Assembly (NCBI GenBank): GCA_034190875.2
Contig: CM067354.1
Location: forward strand, 45,065,758-45,129,757
Direction of reading: 5' to 3'
From: Urechis unicinctus
Taxonomy: Eukaryota > Annelida > Polychaeta > Xenopneusta > Urechidae
Length of the DNA: 64,000 nucleotides
The position numbers were made by a program, and so were the translations under genes. Shown piece by piece: positions 48,772-60,115 of this stretch. The notes under the pieces were generated by a model. The model ran no database searches and was not told the DNA's origin. It saw nothing but the letters and a program-made list of their open reading frames with translations. Within the stretch, counting starts at the first letter, position 1. Each line of letters starts with the position of its first letter.

Positions 48772-49726
48772 TTGCTTTTATATATAGACATCTCTCTCAT
48801 GTGCGCAGGTAGTTTTTAAAGCAAAACCATAGCGGTTGTAGTATTAAAGTGTATTACGTATTCAATGTTTCATGTACTTGCTATATATTAGATCTTGACA
48901 TAAGTTGTACTAATGTAAATGTTTCAACATTGTTTGCACTTCAGATATTTGCTTAAAAAGTGTATATATATATTTAGTCTTTTAGTAAATGTCCCACATT
49001 TTATGATATGTATATACATGTTGCACTTTATGTACACAACTCATTTTATTCTAAATCAATTGTATGTCTTTGTCTTATTGATTCTACTACATACTGAATG
49101 TATTCACTTAATCCTAAGTGGTTCATACAACCTAAATCTATAATATTTAAATTACTTGTATGATTAAAGTATCATAAGATACTACGAATGTAGTAGTTAA
49201 TATATATTGCTGTAAAAACAAATAATGTGTAGCCTTGCATGTACAAAATAGCTAGGGCATAGTGTACAACTGCCATAACCTCGGTACCGCGCACAACAAA
49301 ATAATCTCACCAACAAAGGAAAGAAAAATTAGGACGCAGGATCCCCTATTTAAGGACTCAAAAAAAAAAAAAAAAAAAAAAAAAAAATTATCCTCACTGT
49401 GGAACCATAACCACAAATTGTGTATGATTTGCACTATATGGACTGATTCTACATTTAACAGCTTCATAATAATTGTATGTATATAATGTCTACCTTACCA
49501 ATTAATCTCATTCTTAAATTCCTATGTTAATGAATTCTAATTATGGAGAGTCATGTGTCTCATTTTCATATATATATATTTATGTCAATTGTAGTTTTAT
49601 CTTACTGCGTACACAATTTGTATATTGTTATGTCTATAATGTAGGCTACTGGCACGCTCAAACAAACTCACACACAAATGTAAATCACAAGGACAGCGGA
49701 GTGTCCTTTTACAGAGGAAGGGCATA
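48772..49726. other. Region 2: 3' non-coding segment before the LTR
   Basis: Same ~950-base segment as in region 1, with an internal A-run (49361-49387, longer than in region 1) and the polypurine tract GAGGAAGGGC at 49714-49723. Confidence 0.7.
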
Positions 49727-50408
49727 TTTCACCCCCAACAAACGCATACATGCACGCATGCACTTGCAAACACATACACACACCACCTCTCATCTTTCCA
49801 CCCCAACCCCCCCCCCCCCTCCCCATCCCGCAACACCCCAAAAGTTAAAGTTAGATTTACAACCTTTCGGCCACTCGAGACATGAACACTAAACCAATTT
49901 AGGCAAATGAAATTCATCCCTTTTCACTCGTACCAGATTAATTGTTGCCCAATTTACATAAACCTTTAGAATCCCTTTTAAGTTCCGTACGGGTCAGTTT
50001 CCAAATTATATAGTCCTTAACCAAACCCAATCCTTTGATGAAAACATCCAAGTCCCGTCAATTCCCTTAACAATTAATTTAGACCCGTTTGATCTCCAAT
50101 TAAATCTCCGAATGACCCCAAGCTCCGGATTAACCAATCACAGCTCACCACATCAAGCCACCCGCACCTTCACTATAAATACGACAGCATCAGACACACA
50201 AAACATAATTATCAACAGATTCCTCAACTCGACAAATTCATCCGACAATAAGAACTAGAACAAGAACAATAGAAATTCGTATAAAGTCTCGGGTATTTCT
50301 AGCAGGACTTTAACCCTCAGCTACCTGCATCACGTCGACGACCTACAAATAATCGTATCTGGTACCTCATCACATCTCGACGAAAACACAGTGACCCAAC
50401 CGGTCATA
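49727..50408 (+). repeat. 3' LTR (LTR 3)
   Basis: 682 bp, near identical to LTR 1 and 2, with a shorter C-run. CCAAT 50134-50138 and TATAAAT 50174-50180 are present. It ends GGTCATA before the minisatellite resumes. Confidence 0.85.
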
Positions 50409-50790
50409 ATGTTATGGCTCACGTCAGCGCCCTGCGCCCCGTCGGTATCAAGTGCCCTGTCTGTCTCAAGCGCCCTTTCAGTTTCAGACGCCCATTTAGT
50501 GTCAAGCGTCCAGTCAGTATCAGGCACTACAACAGTGTAATGCATCCCACCTGTGCCAGGCGTCAAGAAAGTGTCAGGCAAACCGTCAGTGTCATGCGCC
50601 CCGTCATTATCAAGCGCCCTGTCAGTGTCAGGCACAATGTCAGTGTCAAGTGTCGAGTCTATGTCAGACGCCCCGTTAGTGTCTGGCGCCACATCAATGT
50701 AAAACGCCAAGTAAGTGTCAAGCGTCAACCCAGTGTAAGGCGTCGACTCAGTGTCAGGCGCCCCGTAATTTTCAGGCGTCACATTTTAGG
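50409..50790 (+). repeat. 18-bp GTCAGTGTCAGGCGCCCC minisatellite, right piece
   Basis: About 20 degenerate 18-base units of GTCAGTGTCAGGCGCCCC type. Since 18 is a multiple of three, open frames of ~150 codons occur on both strands (Arg-Pro-Val-Ser repeats on +, Asp-Thr-Asp repeats on -); these are not taken as genes. Confidence 0.9.
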
Positions 50791-53700
50791 ACGCCTTACC
50801 TTGGCGCTGGTCGTCATGTCTAGCTATCGTCAGGCGTCAATGGTTACACTTAGGACATAGCATTCCTTGCGATTGGATTGCTGTCCCTCCCATCTCGGAA
50901 AAAAAGATAATACCCGACCCAGTGGTTCAGCGATATTCTGTTAGACCTTCAGGGTAGGTGTGATTCGGACGGTGGTTGTGGGGCGAGATGGCGAATGTGG
51001 GGCGGCGTCCAGATATTACAACCATCTCCATCCATCACCGCCGCTGTTTAAAGTGACGTTAAACCCCAGCATTTCATTTTACAAAGTCACAAAGTCTCAT
51101 CTAAACCTCGTCCCTGTTAAGCGTCATCTCATTGTGACCTCGTTCCTGTCAAACGTCATCTCATTTGGACCTCGATTAACCGACTACACAGCTGATCAGT
51201 CGTCTTCATCTAAGAGGATCATGAGATGTCGGCCCATCAGTTGGACTGAATGGACGTTCCTTCCAATGCGCTCATTAACTCGCGCGACATATCAATGAGA
51301 ACAACTAGAGACATGTTAACGAGCATATCGAGTCGGTTAATTCTAAACATCCAGACAAGCTCACTTCGATTTGCATTACATGAGAGGCATTAATTACTTG
51401 ATGCAGTTGATCAGACGAGAGCTAACGCCACTGATTATGATAATAAAGAAGATGATGATGTAATAAATGATGGTAGTCATGTTGAGGATCATGTTTATGA
51501 CGACGATATCAATGGCGGCGTTGAATATGATGATTCACTATCGGCTACTGTGGTTAGGTTACACCTCGGTGATCGAGTGTACATACCAATGGATTGCCAT
51601 TGATTTACTTTGATTTTACAACTAATCGTCCTTTGGTCCATTCAATAAGCGCACTGGGCCAAGATAGCTTGAATTGTGTTCTACTTAAATTAAGGTGAAT
51701 GTCTCTGTAAGGTTGGAAAAAGGAAGCCAAGTCATATCACAGCAAATAGTTAATTAAGACATAAAATAGCAGTAATTGTTCACGAGTTATTTACAGGCAT
51801 ATTTATGATTACATACGTAATTGTACGAAATGCATGCAAATCCCTTCAAACTAAGTCTACTTATTCCTACTTATTCATGGTTTGCCTTCTTCGCGAACTC
51901 GCGGATGACGGATAATTTGACATAAAGTTACACATATGCAAAGAGGACTAAATAATTTGAAGAAGCACATGACACTATGACGTTGGTCACTTCCGGTCAC
52001 GTGGTGTGTAGCACACACAGCTCTCTCTGCAGGATACTCGCCCCAAATTGAATACACTTTCATGTGCACTGAAGCGTTCTCAAGTTTTCAATTTGACCAC
52101 AAAGCCATTCTGGTCACAGAATGAAATTACATTCTAAGTCGCCTGTGCGTTTCTGGTGATGTAAACTAAGATAAATGCGGATATGAAGAGAACTCACCAG
52201 ATAATTTTCATGTATATACTTAAAGGAAGTGTTTCGTTCTAGTTCGATTTTTAGGGTCACTGTCAAACAGTTTCCTTCAGGCATGTTTGTAATAAATATA
52301 TGAGTACTACCTTCTTACATAAGACACTGGAAGCAACGAGAACGTTAATAAACTGGGTAAACTAAACATTAGAGGATGATGCATTCTATATAAAAAATCG
52401 AAAACACTCTATAATGGTTGGTCGATTTCAATACGACAGTAATTACCTTAAAACAATTCGCATTATGAAAATACCCCACCCTAAACAACCCACCCCCAGA
52501 AGGCCGAGCACCAACCGATACATTTGATAACCTAAATATATTACAAATCTCTCGTATGGGTAGTCTGTCAGGCTAAGTAGTAAATGGTTATTATCCGGGA
52601 AAGAGCTGTAGGGGATGAACGTGATATATATCGACCTTCATACCAGAACCTAGTTTCGAATCCAAAGCACATTGGCAACGAATGATAATATAAAATGGTC
52701 AACAATATGGCCTCTAGTAAGTCTGAACATCTCATATTGAAACATTATCCAAGTCAAAATGGGTAGACCGCATGTGATGAAATGGAATTTAATTAAAATA
52801 CATGCAATTGAAAACTTAGATAACTATTTCAACACATTGCGTATGTCATTTTGGGTATACATTCATACTTCGGACACTAATGTACATCCCTTCAACCACC
52901 GCTCTTTTGAACCGATTAAAATTGCTTACAACATCTTGATGTAACAATATGCGCTCTTAACCTTGTCGTGGATTCCAATTCCTCCGCAACTTCAGCGGCA
53001 TTGAACTACGAGTCAGTGCAACTTTTAGATAAAAATACTGGACAAGCTATCAATCATGAAAACAGAATATTATCGGGCACAGCGTACCTCAAATTAGAAA
53101 ACGAAGATGTCAATCAATATATGGAAATTAAATCTTTTGACTTTAATCCACGCAGTACCACCAGTAAAACGTTATGCTTGAATAGAGAAGAATGATATAC
53201 AAAGTGCTCGGTGGCAGAGCCGAAGAAAATGGGTGCGATATCATTGAAATATAAAATATCACCTTAATAGTGACTGGAGTGAAATTGAAGAATATGTAAC
53301 CACATAGGACAGCGGTGGATAAATTCATCTATTAAATACCTTGTTGAATAAGTGAACATATATTTGAAGGATGCATTCAAATAGTGTTCAATAATAAGAT
53401 GTTGCTGTCAAGTTATTTACGTTATCGGGTTATCAGTACGTATAGGCCAGGAAGAGTGCGGCTGTGTGTGTACTGGTTGTTGAGCAATCGATTGGGAAGC
53501 TTCTCGAACAGTCAATGCAATTGCACCTATCCCGATATTCACTATAGGGGTGTAATATTGAATAGGCCGGCGCTTTGATGCATTTCCGTGAATGACAGGC
53601 AACTGGAAAGTACATTTGAAATATGCTCGTCACGACCCTACTGTGCAAAGACAGCCAGCAAAAAGATTCAGTCTATCACAGTTTGACTGAATGTACGCCA

Positions 53701-53902
53701 TTCAGATTCAGTGATATGGAGTGGCAATGTGATCCAAACTATTCGTTGTGTGACCTTAGAAGACGTCCGTTGTGATTGTGACTTCTCTTGACAATTAACT
53801 CCGAGGCTTCAATTTCTGTCACAGCATATACGGTGTTCAAAAAATGTTGAAACAAATATGGATATATTGACTAGAAAATGTGCTGATTGTTATTTTTGAG
53901 GA
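50791..53902. other. 3.1-kb stretch without recognisable genes
   Basis: Short frames only, without recognised domains; no RNA genes or long repeats seen. It ends at the Polinton terminus. Confidence 0.5.
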
Positions 53903-53995
53903 GTAGTATAGAGACTGGGGGTACGAGCGCAGTTTCCAAATGGACTCACATAAGCCAGCCTGCAGTGCGCTGCACCTCCCCAGTCTCTATACTAC
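53903..53995. repeat. 18-bp perfect inverted repeat at the Polinton left end
   Basis: GTAGTATAGAGACTGGGG (53903-53920) is the exact reverse complement of 53978-53995, with a 57-base spacer that itself contains a GCAGTGCGCTGC palindrome. It lies just outside the first Polinton gene and could be all or part of the terminal inverted repeat, though the partner terminus lies beyond the window. Confidence 0.65.
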
Positions 53996-54037
53996 AGTGT
54001 CAACCAGCCCTTCCAGCCGATCTTCTCCAGGGCCACA

Positions 54038-54217
54038 CTAAAAGAGGCGATCACCAGGACCTTGCGGAATAAGCTCTTCTAAACGACTCACACGCTCCAA
54101 AAGGTCCTCATACTTTGATTCCAAATCCCTCACATCAATCTCAAGGTCCACCTTCTCCTCCGTTAAATAATCCACATCTACCTGCAGTTCGGCAACCACA
54201 TTTTGATCAGTGCTCAT
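54038..54217 (-). CDS. Small coiled-coil protein of the Polinton
   Basis: 59 residues from ATG 54217 (MSTDQNVVAEL); an upstream in-frame ATG at 54229 would add four residues. Almost the whole protein is a heptad-patterned acidic coiled coil (VDYLTEEKVDLEIDVRDLES, then YEDLLERVSRLEELI). It sits between the terminal hairpin and the 3' end of the polymerase gene, same strand. I do not recognise a specific family; an oligomerising structural or assembly role is possible but unproven. Confidence 0.55.
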   Translation of the reverse strand: MSTDQNVVAELQVDVDYLTEEKVDLEIDVRDLESKYEDLLERVSRLEELIPQGPGDRLF

Positions 54218-54241
54218 TCTATACCTCAACCCCTCGTCTGT

Positions 54242-57200
54242 TCAACATATCGACGCCTGCCCATAGGCCAGAGTGTCTACACCATTCTCAGCTATCCACC
54301 GCTTTGAGTCAAAGGGGGAGAGAGACACCTTGTTAACGTGGAGACCATATATTTTGTGGTAGTCACTCCTGAGCATGTTCATTCCGTGGCGAAACTGTTT
54401 TTGGGCGAACAGCGACTCCACGTACTGAGTGTGCCGTAGATGCTTCTTCACCACCACCTTCGTCACACCTTTTGCCTTTTTGATCTCATCCTGGCTCGAC
54501 ATCAAGATCGAGTACATCTTAGGGCGCAGACCAAACCTTCTTGTTCACACCGCTGTAGAGGCTACGGGAGGGATGAAAGTTACTAGTGTCAAAGAGATGC
54601 CCATCTTCCTTCATGTCAGCATACACGTCAGGCGTGCGTATCTCTATAAGCAGAGAATCCGTATCCATGTACAACAAGCCAAGGTTCTTGCCATATCTGG
54701 GCTTCATGGTATTGTAATAAAAGTCGTACATCAGGTGCTTGGAGAGGTCGAGTATACACATGCCCACATACACCGGGCGGTTCAGTACCAAGTGAGTCTT
54801 GTGCATGTGCAGAGCAGCCAGGTCATTATCAAACACCTGATGACGCGCGTAGGCGGGACTGGCAATAAGCCTACGCATTATTTCTTCTTCCGTAGAGCGC
54901 ACAATCTTGACATTGACCCGCCTGCGGAGGTTCTCTATAGTCTTACCTAACACAGAGTTATTCATTAGCTTATACAGGTCCTTCTCAAAGTTGCTGGTGG
55001 CCACCTTACGCAGATCCGTATTCATCCGAATGTAAGGCTCCATCCAGGGGCTCTGGTTAAAGACCAACACTCGATGGATCTTGGTAAGTCTCATCCCCAA
55101 AGACAGATACAGCTTGAGGTTCCTGTTGTGCACCACATACTTCTCCTTATTCCGCAGGTTTGGCACCAGCTTTTCCACCTCACCCAAGGTGCCACCCAAC
55201 TCGCCCAGGAGGTTCTTCTGATAGTTCGACAACCAGTCGTTCTCTACAAGAAGCCGCTCCAGAGCCAGCGGGTAGTCGTTGTGCTCGTCATGAAGTGCAG
55301 TAGGATACTCCAAGTCAACCTCAAGTATGCATCCAGTCTCGGCATCATCTGGGTGGTCCTGTATCTGTAGATCCTCTGGCTGATCCACCCATTCAATGCC
55401 CACAGTTGGTAAAGGCTGACTCATAGCCCACCCATACAAATTGTTAGCATCAAGGTACTGGATGTAGCTCGTTGGTTTTTCATGGTCAAAGTCATCCACG
55501 AGCGGGTTATTGGCCTTAGCGTGGCGGCGCGACACCATGCTTATACCACCGCGCAGACCTTTCTCAATGAACAGGTGCTTGTCGTAGTTGGTGAGTAGCT
55601 CGAGTTCCACCCCTGTGCTCTTAAGCAAAGCATCCCACGACAAACCGGGGCTGGTATAGTAGTGAGCCGGATCCAACCCGTACTGCTTAAGACAGGTCTT
55701 GCGGAACACCTCAAACTCATCAGCCAGGAGCAGTACATCTGTCCGCAGGTACAGGTCATGGTAGTCACCCATGTTGTTTCACCCGAACACGCTCCAGACC
55801 TTTTGTGCGTGTACGTAGTCCACAGCAGATAAACCCTCCTCAGAGAGCTTACTGTAGAACTCCTGGATTGGCGCAGAGGGGAATCAAACTTATCCCAGCT
55901 GTCCATGAACTCATAGGGGAAGACTCCCTTACGCAACAGCAACCGCCGCATCATCTGGTCTGGCTCATATTCCGCCGTCACAGCAAAGGCATCTTGGTTG
56001 TTAGCAGACACAAGCTTATCAAGCAAGGCCAGGAGGAACTGTGCGCTGTCAATGAAGCGCAACTGTCCATGCGACAGGGAAATATATTTGTCCATGTTGT
56101 TGGTATTACAGTTGATGTTCCCCTCCACTTGGCTTATACCCTGCATCAAGAGATGGGAGTCATAGCCCCGCAGGTTATGGAACACCACAGGGATGGGTGT
56201 TGTCTTGGGACTCAGCCGAAGTTTCAGATTACACACGTTATAGCCGTAACCGCATCCTTGGTGTTCCTGCGTTCTCTGCGTGTTGCTCTTACCAGGATTA
56301 AGCGCAGGACCCGGAAGCTTCACTGTGAGCACCTCAAAGTCAGCATAGATGACGTAGGGTGCAGCAAGCTGTTTCTGCCAGTTCTGGAAGGATAATATGT
56401 TCTTCCCTTCCTCAGGCATATCCACTCGCACAGCAGTTTGCCCTATCCCCATACACTAAGGCTTATGCGCCAGGAGCAGACCCTCTGAGGTATATCCATG
56501 TAGACATAGCTCACAGAAGAACTTGCGCTCTTTAAGTTTGGTCTGGTCATACAGCAAGCGGTTCAGGTCTTTGATTTGCGTGTAATGAAACTTGTCGTCC
56601 TTCTCAATCAGCATGAGGTTTATACGAGTACCAGAGTGCTTACTGATGCAGTGTACGATAGTGGTCTTTCCATCCCAGCCAAAAACGTTCAAGGCTAGGT
56701 TAGCATGCTTTTCTATCTTCTCAACATGCGACACTGGTGTAGAATATTCTACACCTGCACCCTCCAGCAGATCCAAAAGCCACTGAATGTTATATTTTGA
56801 TGGTCGCTGTGGGTCCTTGGCTACCGGGTGCAGAGCGACTACAATAGCCCATAGAATGCAGAAGTCGTCCCAGTTCTTTACATTTATGATGGCTTGCTTA
56901 GCCGCCAGCGCAGCCGGAAGTCGCAGGTAGGAGCCACCCTTCAATGGTTGGTAGTTGGCAATATCAATCCACAAAGTTGTGACCACCTCAAACTCCCAGC
57001 AAGAACCTTGGCTGGTCCACTTCTCCAACCGCTCTTGGATATTAACAACACTCTGGTCCAGTGCAACGTCCAGGTCTTCTGAGGAGAGAACCACCTGCTG
57101 CTTATTACGCAACACAGGCTCAAAATACTCAGTGCTGTCATCATCAGCGTGCTTGGAGAGTCTTACCTTAAGGGCAAACTGACACTTGATTCCACCTAGC

Positions 57201-57636
57201 TCTTCCAGCTCGCCCAGTCAAAACTTTATGCATCTTCCGACGCATGCCCTTAAAGAACATCATAAGGTCCGAGCTAAGGGAGTGAGACTCAGGAACGTTC
57301 ATCACCCATCCACACAAATAGTCTTTAACAGCCCACTTAGTCTTCTGGAAGGCAAAACACGCTGTGGACTGGGGACTGGGTTGCGGGGACTGATCTGCGT
57401 GGGGCAGGGACAGGTCTGCGTGGAGCAGGGACTGGTCTGCGTGGGGCAGCAGTGGGGACAGGGGTGCGTGCCACCCCAGCCCTGAATCTAGCCAACATCT
57501 CCTTGAATGTACGGTCATATTCATTATGCACATGGAGAGCTTTGAGTGCAACCTTAGAGCGTGGATAAGGAGGCTTAAAACCATGAATTGAAACATAATC
57601 GTTTTGGGCTTCACGTGCTCGCTGATTATGAGTCAT
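54242..57636 (-). pseudogene. polB: Polinton DNA polymerase B (pPolB), multiply broken
   Basis: Would replicate the element by protein priming. In coding order: N-terminal Arg/Pro-rich repeats (RRPVPAP, 57337-57636), KWAVKDYLCGWVMNVPESH, then YQPLKGGSYLRLP and a C2HC-type finger (FFCELCLHGYTSEG; 56456-57115), exonuclease motifs (YADFE; FHNLRGYDSHLL), polymerase motif A (YLDANNLYGWAMSQP), motif B (LMNNSVLGKTIENLR), motif C (YMDTDSLL) and the C-terminal end (SDYHKIYGLHVNKVSLSPFD). Breaks: frameshifts near 57350, 57190, 55870, 55775 and 54519, plus an in-frame TAG at 56456-56458 inside the finger. The catalytic Asp residues survive but no intact product is possible. Span of ~1,130 codons is normal for the family. 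Confidence 0.9.
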
Positions 57637-57748
57637 GTTTACTATACAGTTCCATTAGTCTAAAAGCGAATTTGTTGATACACAAAAGACAACAACAATA
57701 CAGCGAGCGGACTTGGACCTTGTTAGCATCACCACAAGATTTCTATTT

Positions 57749-58063
57749 TTATACAGTGGGGAATCCCCGTTCAGTGGCGCCGACTGGCGAGTCAGAATCC
57801 CCATCTATAGGCCGTTGTGAAGCAACTTTTTTCTTTTGACGAAGACGACTGTGGTTGACTTTATCGAACCCACAATCCATACACAATCCTACCTTATTAT
57901 TTTTTATAGCCTTCTGACAACCCGTACAAAGACGATTAATGACACCATTTTTTATCTTATATCTGTGTAAATTACAAAACACTTGCTCTTGTGTACAGGG
58001 CCTGTTACAGGGGTCTTTCTTTCCGAGTAATATCCATGGGCACTTATTGTCAAATACTACCAT
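57749..58063 (-). CDS. Small zinc-binding protein of the Polinton
   Basis: 104 residues, intact, from ATG 58063. It holds an N-terminal CPWILLGKKDPCNRPC and CNLHRYKIKNG, then a CTGCQKAIKNN and LCMDCG pair, so 8-9 Cys arranged as two zinc-ribbon or treble-clef-like sites, then a basic stretch (RLRQKKKVASQ). It lies between the polymerase and integrase genes, on their strand. I do not recognise the family; a nucleic-acid-binding role is inferred from the Cys pairs and basic tail only. Confidence 0.65.
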   Translation of the reverse strand: MVVFDNKCPWILLGKKDPCNRPCTQEQVFCNLHRYKIKNGVINRLCTGCQKAIKNNKVGLCMDCGFDKVNHSRLRQKKKVASQRPIDGDSDSPVGATERGFPTV

Positions 58064-58091
58064 TGTTATATATATATAGATCTATATTAGT

Positions 58092-59081
58092 CTAATTGGT
58101 AATACAGTCTGGTGGCAGCTGGGTATCGGACGGCACCACAAGCAGCTCCTCCTTTACAAAGCCACGGAGGGGTCCATCCAACAAATAGTAAAGTACAGGC
58201 TCACCAGATTTAGTGACAGAGCTTCCATTCCGGTAAACATTGAGTGACCACACAGGGTCAGTGGCCCGCCGCCGCTGGTCTTGCTCTGCCTCACCAGGCT
58301 GGTAGAGGTAGCGAACGCCAACATCAGATGGAAGCTTTGGCTCTTTGACCCCCAGAGGGCGCCCTGGTGCGACTGCAGAGAGCTTTTGTGCAACTCGTTT
58401 TGCCTTTATAGCATCTTTAGGTCCAGTCAAGCGGGTCACCTCATTATTTATCGCAGAGACTACAGCCTGCAGTCGAGAAACCCACTCAGTAGATCGTTTT
58501 CCAGTATCCATTAACTCTATGGCATACTGGTGACCAAAGGGTCGCTCAGCCAGTGTTCGGTTAAAGCGTTCCACTATACCCTGGTCTCGATGGATATTCA
58601 CACGGCCACGCCTGACTGATACTCCATGTTTTACTAACAGCTGATTCACTGCTCCCATAAACTCCAGTCAGGGGTCGACCTGAAGTAGTTTAGGCCACCC
58701 CAGCGGACCTCGCTTGTATATCCTCTCCAGTGCACCTGCGACCTCTTTAGCCTCTTTTGTAGTCAATGGCTCAGCCGCTTTGTAGCGCGAGGCCACATCA
58801 ACCACTGTTAAGGCATACTTGTAAGTCCGGCGCTTCACAACGTCATGAGGAAGATATAAGAGATCGGCTTGGTGAACCTCATTAGGAACAGGGACATCAA
58901 ACTTTGGTCTGGGAATGTGTTTTGGCACTGGCAGGTAGATTTGCCATATAGCTTGCTTTGTTAGCCACCCCCTGGCAACTTCCTCAGAAACCCTCGCTTC
59001 TGTTGCAAGCTTCTTGATAGCCGTTATGCCTTTCCAGTAGCCCTTAGGACTATAGTATATCTTATGCATGTGACGATCCAT
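58092..59081 (-). pseudogene. int: Polinton retroviral-like integrase with one in-frame stop
   Basis: DDE integrase that would insert the element. The N-terminal part (MDRHMHKIYYSPKGYWKG) is followed by the first catalytic Asp (HQADLLYLP), the second in LLQVDP, and the Glu in QGIVERFNRTL. The C-terminal part (RYLYQPGEAE, DPVWSLNVY, YYLLDGP) is the usual SH3/chromo-like tail. A single TGA at 58668-58670 right after QVDP interrupts an otherwise continuous frame of 330 codons; ORFs on both sides are in the same frame. Otherwise the D,D,E triad is intact. Confidence 0.88.
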
Positions 59082-59111
59082 ACAAAGTAAACGCCCCAGT
59101 CTCCAAATTAC

Positions 59112-59402
59112 CTACTTGGCAAGCCTGTATGCAACCAGCCCAGTCACAGCCATACCCAGTATAATGAACGCGACCTCACGCCCCTTCTGTTCATCTGAGG
59201 GCTCGTAGAAGTCTGAAAGCTGCGGCTCAGGGCCCAGCGGGTTGACGGTTTTATTTGTAATCAGGGAGTACTCACACATAGCCTCGTCTGCATCCCTAAA
59301 AGTATGCTTGGCATGTCCCTGGCGGCGCAGTTGCTCATTGCTCCCAGAGAATGCAAGGGCGTTAACAAGAGCGCCTCCAACAAGCAGTGCGAGTGTGGCC
59401 AT
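59112..59402 (-). CDS. Small Polinton membrane protein (96 aa)
   Basis: Intact frame from ATG 59402. Hydrophobic N-terminus (MATLALLVGGALVNALAF) and C-terminal segment (VAFIILGMAVTGLVAYRL) flank a ~50-residue polar middle. Its ATG overlaps the stop of the next gene upstream by one base, so the two are probably translated from one transcript. Function unknown; a virion or membrane-related role fits its place among structural genes. Confidence 0.65.
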   Translation of the reverse strand: MATLALLVGGALVNALAFSGSNEQLRRQGHAKHTFRDADEAMCEYSLITNKTVNPLGPEPQLSDFYEPSDEQKGREVAFIILGMAVTGLVAYRLAK

Positions 59403-59641
59403 TATTTCAGTATATCAACTGGTAAGATTCCTTGTTTAATTAGCATATCCTTTGTGGCCATAGCTAGTGATACATCGGCAACAGCCATAGCCAGGTCGCG
59501 TGGGGTGAAATCAAGACGTGGCACCCCACCACCCAGAGCCATCTTAGCAAGCTTAGCATAACCTATTGAAATACCGGAAACAACTGCACCGTGGTATAGT
59601 GCGTTGACGAGCATTTTTCCATCAGTAATTGGTGTTGTCAT
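59402..59641 (-). CDS. Small Polinton protein (79 aa), LDFTPRDLAMA motif
   Basis: Intact frame from ATG 59641 (MTTPITDGKML). Helical, Ala/Leu/Met-rich, with GGGVPRLDFTPRDLAMAVAD and MLIKQGILP segments that I associate with a conserved small Polinton protein of unknown function. It overlaps the 96-aa gene by one base. Confidence 0.65.
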   Translation of the reverse strand: MTTPITDGKMLVNALYHGAVVSGISIGYAKLAKMALGGGVPRLDFTPRDLAMAVADVSLAMATKDMLIKQGILPVDILK

Positions 59642-59645
59642 CTTT

Positions 59646-59986
59646 TTACATATAAAACGGATCCTTTAAATGAGCGTTCATAGGCTTTTGTACCACAACC
59701 TGTTTAGGGTGTGAGGCTACCATCTGGTGCCTGTAGCAATACAATGCTAGTCCAAACACCCCAACGCCGCCGACAACCAAAGGCACAGCCCATGTTGGCC
59801 ACGCCCACCTTTCCGGAAGCTTGCTCGTTGATATTAGCTTGACAGGTTCGTCTCTAGCATCTGTAAGTGCGGCCTTAGCCTCTCGGAGCTCTCTCAGAAG
59901 CTTATTTTGATTGGCTTTTCGAGCTGCAGCACTGAAGTTATCTCCCCTGGTGTTGTCTCTCCTTGATTCGTGTTCGTTTCTTCCAT
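59646..59986 (-). pseudogene. Single-pass membrane protein with one frameshift
   Basis: ATG 59986 starts METNTNQGETTPG-like sequence (MEETNTNQGETTPG); after a one-base frame change near 59940-59947 (GGGGAG) a frame of ~95 codons runs to TAA 59646-59648. The second frame has a charged helix (LLRELREAKAALTDA), one membrane segment (WAVPLVVGGVGVFGLALYC) and a polar tail ending DPFYM. It lies 4 bases before the 79-aa gene, in the same orientation. The two frame pieces are each too short to stand out alone. Family not recognised. Confidence 0.55.
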
Positions 59987-60027
59987 GTTTATTTACTAAA
60001 TTTATTTGTCCAATTGACAGCTCTTAG

Positions 60028-60115
60028 TAAGCACCTGTTATAGCGTAATTAAGCACCTGTTATAGCGAAGTTAAGCACATGCTATAGCAGAGTTAAACAC
60101 ATACTATAGCGAGGA
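60028..60115. repeat. Four ~22-bp tandem repeats with TATAGC core
   Basis: Units like TAAGCACCTGTTATAGCGAAGT start near 60028, 60049, 60071 and 60093. They lie in a ~120-bp gap between two minus-strand genes and overlap the last codons of the 60104-60652 gene. A further TATAGC stands at 60230. A promoter or terminator role is possible. Confidence 0.7.

Larger units (their letters stand above)
27494..50408 (+). mobile_element. Compound env-bearing Ty3/Gypsy element: LTR-internal-LTR-internal-LTR
   Basis: Three near-identical LTRs (27494-28181, 39764-40452, 49727-50408) enclose two near-identical internal regions, the first lengthened by a 2.3-kb duplication. Only the outer ends meet host DNA, with GTGT on the left (27490-27493) and ATGT on the right (50409-50412), a 3-of-4 match to a target duplication. 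The middle LTR is flanked by internal sequence on both sides. This is what unequal LTR-LTR recombination after one insertion would give; an assembly join of two haplotypes would look the same. Order of domains: Gag, protease, RT, RNase H, integrase with GPY/F and chromodomain, envelope. Confidence 0.85.

Noticed and set aside
27494-50408. Two independent Gypsy insertions
   Set aside because: The middle LTR has internal sequence on both sides and no target duplication; a single insertion with LTR recombination, or an assembly effect, fits better.
50330-50860. Open frames of ~150 codons on both strands
   Set aside because: They arise from an 18-bp minisatellite whose period is a multiple of three; the translations are simple repeats on both strands.
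55805-56395. 196-codon plus-strand frame
   Set aside because: Antisense of the polymerase exonuclease region; no domain of its own.
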